Part shown: positions 5,270 through 6,579 of the stretch, piece after piece
Layout: every line of letters starts with the position of its first letter
Numbering within the stretch: position 1 is the stretch's first letter
Source of the DNA: an uncultured Selenomonadaceae bacterium
GTDB taxonomy: Bacteria; Bacillota; Negativicutes; Selenomonadales; Selenomonadaceae
Direction: 5' to 3'
DNA length: 6,579 nt
Assembly (NCBI GenBank): GCA_905235425.1
Contig: CAJOKY010000128.1
Span: 1 to 6,579, forward strand
Made by a program: the position numbers and the translations under genes
The notes under the pieces: generated by a model
The model's input: the letters and a program-made list of their open reading frames with translations, nothing else
The model's database searches: none
What the model was told of the DNA's origin: nothing

Positions 5270-6100
5270 CTAGTAAGAATTGGGGTCGTACGGTTTCTGC
5301 GGCGGATTGTTGGGATTGTACGGCTGATTAGGATTGTAATTCTGATTGGGATTGTAATTTTGGTTTGGATTGTAATTCTGATTGGGATTGTAATTCTGAT
5401 TGGGATTGTAATTCTGATTGGGATTGTAATCTTGGTTAGGATCGTAGTTTTGATTGGGATCGTAATTTTGATTGGGATCGTAGTTTTGATTGGGATCGTA
5501 GTTTTGATTAGGGTTGTAATTCTGATTAGGGTTGTAATTTTGATTGGGATTGTAGGTGGCAGGAGGATAAGCATTTTGCGCGGCTTGCTTATTCATCTGC
5601 AACTTGGCTTGCATCAAAATTTGTTGCGCCTGTTCAAATAATCTTTCGGCAGACTGTACACTTTGAAGAGTATTTTCAACATGAGCAATTAATTGGTCGA
5701 ATACTTGATTGGCGTAATTGTCAGCTTGACGCTGTAAAACCTGCGCTTGCCGTCCGGCTTGCTTTAAAATTTCTGATTCTTCTTTTTTAGCCTGCGCCAA
5801 AACCATACGTGCTTTTTCTTTGGATTTTACAACAACGTCATTTTCATCAAGCAAATGCTCGGATTTAGATTTAGCCTCTTTAATAATTTCGGTAGCTTGA
5901 TCCTGCGCAGATTTAATAAGGTCGTCGCGGTCTTGAAGTATTTTTTCAGCTCTGTCAAGTTCTTGAGGCAAATCGCGTCTAAGTTCTTCAATCAAGTGAA
6001 TAAATTCAATGTCATCAATTAAAATTTTTCCCGTCAACGGAACATGAGAAGCATTTGTAACAATTTCTTCAATTTTACTCAATGTATCGAGTACAGTCAT
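5270..6100 (-). CDS. Coiled-coil protein with C-terminal Y[N/D]PNQN hexapeptide repeats, function unknown
   Basis: I do not recognise a characterised family. The 276-residue protein has three parts. Residues 1-45 (LSKIEEIVTNASHVPLTGK..., then IDDIEFIHLIEELRRDLP) look like a compact helical head. Residues about 46-175 are a long charged, Ala/Gln/Lys/Glu-rich coiled coil, resembling ATP-synthase b/E stalk or DivIVA-like helices in composition. Residues 183-260 are 13 hexapeptides, Y-N/D-P-N-Q-N/D/P, ending in a Pro-rich YNPNN...YDPNSY tail that is almost certainly disordered. There is no signal peptide or membrane segment, so it is probably cytoplasmic. From memory, coiled-coil ORFs of this kind sit beside coaD in several Bacillota; I could not verify that. 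AGGAG lies 13 bases before the ATG, rather far. It follows coaD by 31 bases, and its stop overlaps the nagA ribosome site: a likely coaD-X-nagA operon. Confidence 0.85.
   Translation of the reverse strand: MTVLDTLSKIEEIVTNASHVPLTGKILIDDIEFIHLIEELRRDLPQELDRAEKILQDRDDLIKSAQDQATEIIKEAKSKSEHLLDENDVVVKSKEKARMVLAQAKKEESEILKQAGRQAQVLQRQADNYANQVFDQLIAHVENTLQSVQSAERLFEQAQQILMQAKLQMNKQAAQNAYPPATYNPNQNYNPNQNYNPNQNYDPNQNYDPNQNYDPNQNYDPNQDYNPNQNYNPNQNYNPNQNYNPNQNYNPNQNYNPNQPYNPNNPPQKPYDPNSY
5321..5554 (-). repeat. In-frame 18-bp tandem repeat, 13 units
   Basis: Thirteen consecutive 18-base units with no interruption encode the hexapeptide tail of the coiled-coil gene. Copies are nearly identical; three adjacent ones at 5375-5428 are the same base for base. 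Four central units (about 5429-5500) carry GAT (Asp) in place of AAT (Asn) at the second codon, so variants are clustered as expected from local duplication. Because 18 is a multiple of three and the units lack stops in several frames, long false ORFs appear on both strands. Copy number is likely to vary among strains through slippage without breaking the frame. Confidence 0.95.
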
Positions 6101-6131
6101 GATAAAACTAACTCTCCTCTGGTGATTCGGT

Positions 6132-6579
6132 TTACAAATTTACGATTTTTTCTTTCAGTGCAACTTCCACGCATTTCGGCACAAGTCCGCCGATATCTCC
6201 GCGAAATTTTGCAAGTTCACGAACGCCGGAAGAACTTATAAACGAAAAATTTAAATCTGTCAACAAAAAAACTGTTTCGATATTCGGAGAAAGGTGTTTG
6301 TTAAATTGCGAATAGGTAAATTCATGCTCCCAATCGGCAGTTGACCGAAGTCCGCGAATCACTACGTTTATATCGTGCGCCTTCATGTAATCCGTCGCCA
6401 GTCCGTCGAAAGAGTCCACTTTCAAATTTTCTATGTGTCGCGTCGATTCTTTTATAAGATTAACGCGCTCTGCAATGTCAAAAAGATAATTTTTCTTTTT
6501 GTTCACCAAAACGCAAACCGTCAATTCGTCGACAAGTTTTGCCGCTCGTTCAAAAATATTTATATGTCCGTTAGTTACG
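6132..6579 (-). CDS. coaD: Pantetheine-phosphate adenylyltransferase (CoaD), N-terminus cut by window edge
   Basis: CoaD transfers AMP from ATP to 4'-phosphopantetheine, the penultimate step of coenzyme A synthesis, in the cytoplasm. The frame is open to the right edge; 148 residues are present of about 160, so some 11-12 N-terminal residues (the PGSFDP region) lie outside. The first visible residues, VTNGHINIFERA, contain the nucleotidyltransferase TxGH motif. Also typical are VVIRGLRSTADWEHEF (RGLR, phosphopantetheine/ATP site), FLLTDLNFSFISSSGVREL (the ISSS segment) and the C-terminal GLVP. A TTG near 6524 could be mistaken for the start, but the family sequence continues upstream of it without a break. 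It is followed after 31 bases by the coiled-coil gene and then nagA on the same strand, so it is probably the upstream member of that transcript. Identification is firm. Confidence 0.96.
   Translation of the reverse strand, partial: VTNGHINIFERAAKLVDELTVCVLVNKKKNYLFDIAERVNLIKESTRHIENLKVDSFDGLATDYMKAHDINVVIRGLRSTADWEHEFTYSQFNKHLSPNIETVFLLTDLNFSFISSSGVRELAKFRGDIGGLVPKCVEVALKEKIVNL

Noticed and set aside
5069..5641. Plus-strand frame with a long Ile/Val-rich repetitive segment resembling membrane helices
   Set aside because: It is the antisense reading of the 18-bp repeats and of the nagA/coiled-coil genes; the hydrophobicity is a by-product of reading the repeat backwards, and it has no supporting start site.
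6132..6524. Internal TTG as the start of coaD
   Set aside because: The CoaD sequence, including the TNGH motif, continues upstream to the window edge, so the gene is simply truncated by the window.

Overview
The window looks like chromosomal DNA from a low-to-moderate-GC Gram-positive-lineage bacterium (Bacillota). Support: purine-rich GGAGG-type ribosome sites, C5-pathway haem synthesis (HemL), a Bacillus-type NagA with an HxH metal motif, lactose/cellobiose-type PTS subunits and a SorC/DeoR-type regulator. Negativicutes (Selenomonas/Megamonas-like) is my best guess, but that is an impression, not something shown here.

Layout, left to right. (1) The N-terminal four fifths of hemL on the minus strand, cut by the left edge. 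(2) A small exported transglutaminase-like protein, also minus. (3) A 325-bp divergent intergenic region with a promoter candidate for each side and three inverted repeats. (4) A SorC-family regulator on the plus strand. (5) About 400 bp without a convincing gene, holding two oppositely oriented terminator-like hairpins, a heptad-repeat element and a near-consensus promoter. (6) PTS IIB and PTS IIA genes of the lactose/cellobiose (chitobiose) family on the plus strand, with no IIC permease gene beside them. (7) A minus-strand cluster read right to left: coaD (cut by the right edge), an unrecognised coiled-coil protein with a 13-unit hexapeptide tail, and nagA, which converges on the IIA gene.

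How the genes may work together. The regulator, IIB/IIA and NagA suggest uptake of an amino sugar or beta-linked disaccharide and its entry into central metabolism: the PTS phosphorylates the sugar on import, and NagA deacetylates GlcNAc-6-phosphate. The regulator and IIB promoters share a ten-base block at their -35 regions (one mismatch), hinting at common control. The link to nagA is only positional, because it is on the opposite strand in a cluster with coaD.

The most unusual signal is not a gene. Four intergenic elements (about 1032-1080, 3217-3285, 3664-3755, 4100-4122) are built from degenerate seven-base units, an AGTAGTN block followed by a GCTANNN block, with consistent internal polarity. 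They abut gene ends, sit where a IIC gene is often found, and one supplies the stop codon of nagA. I see no CRISPR array, tRNA, rRNA, transposase or phage gene, and no complete new defence or mobile system.
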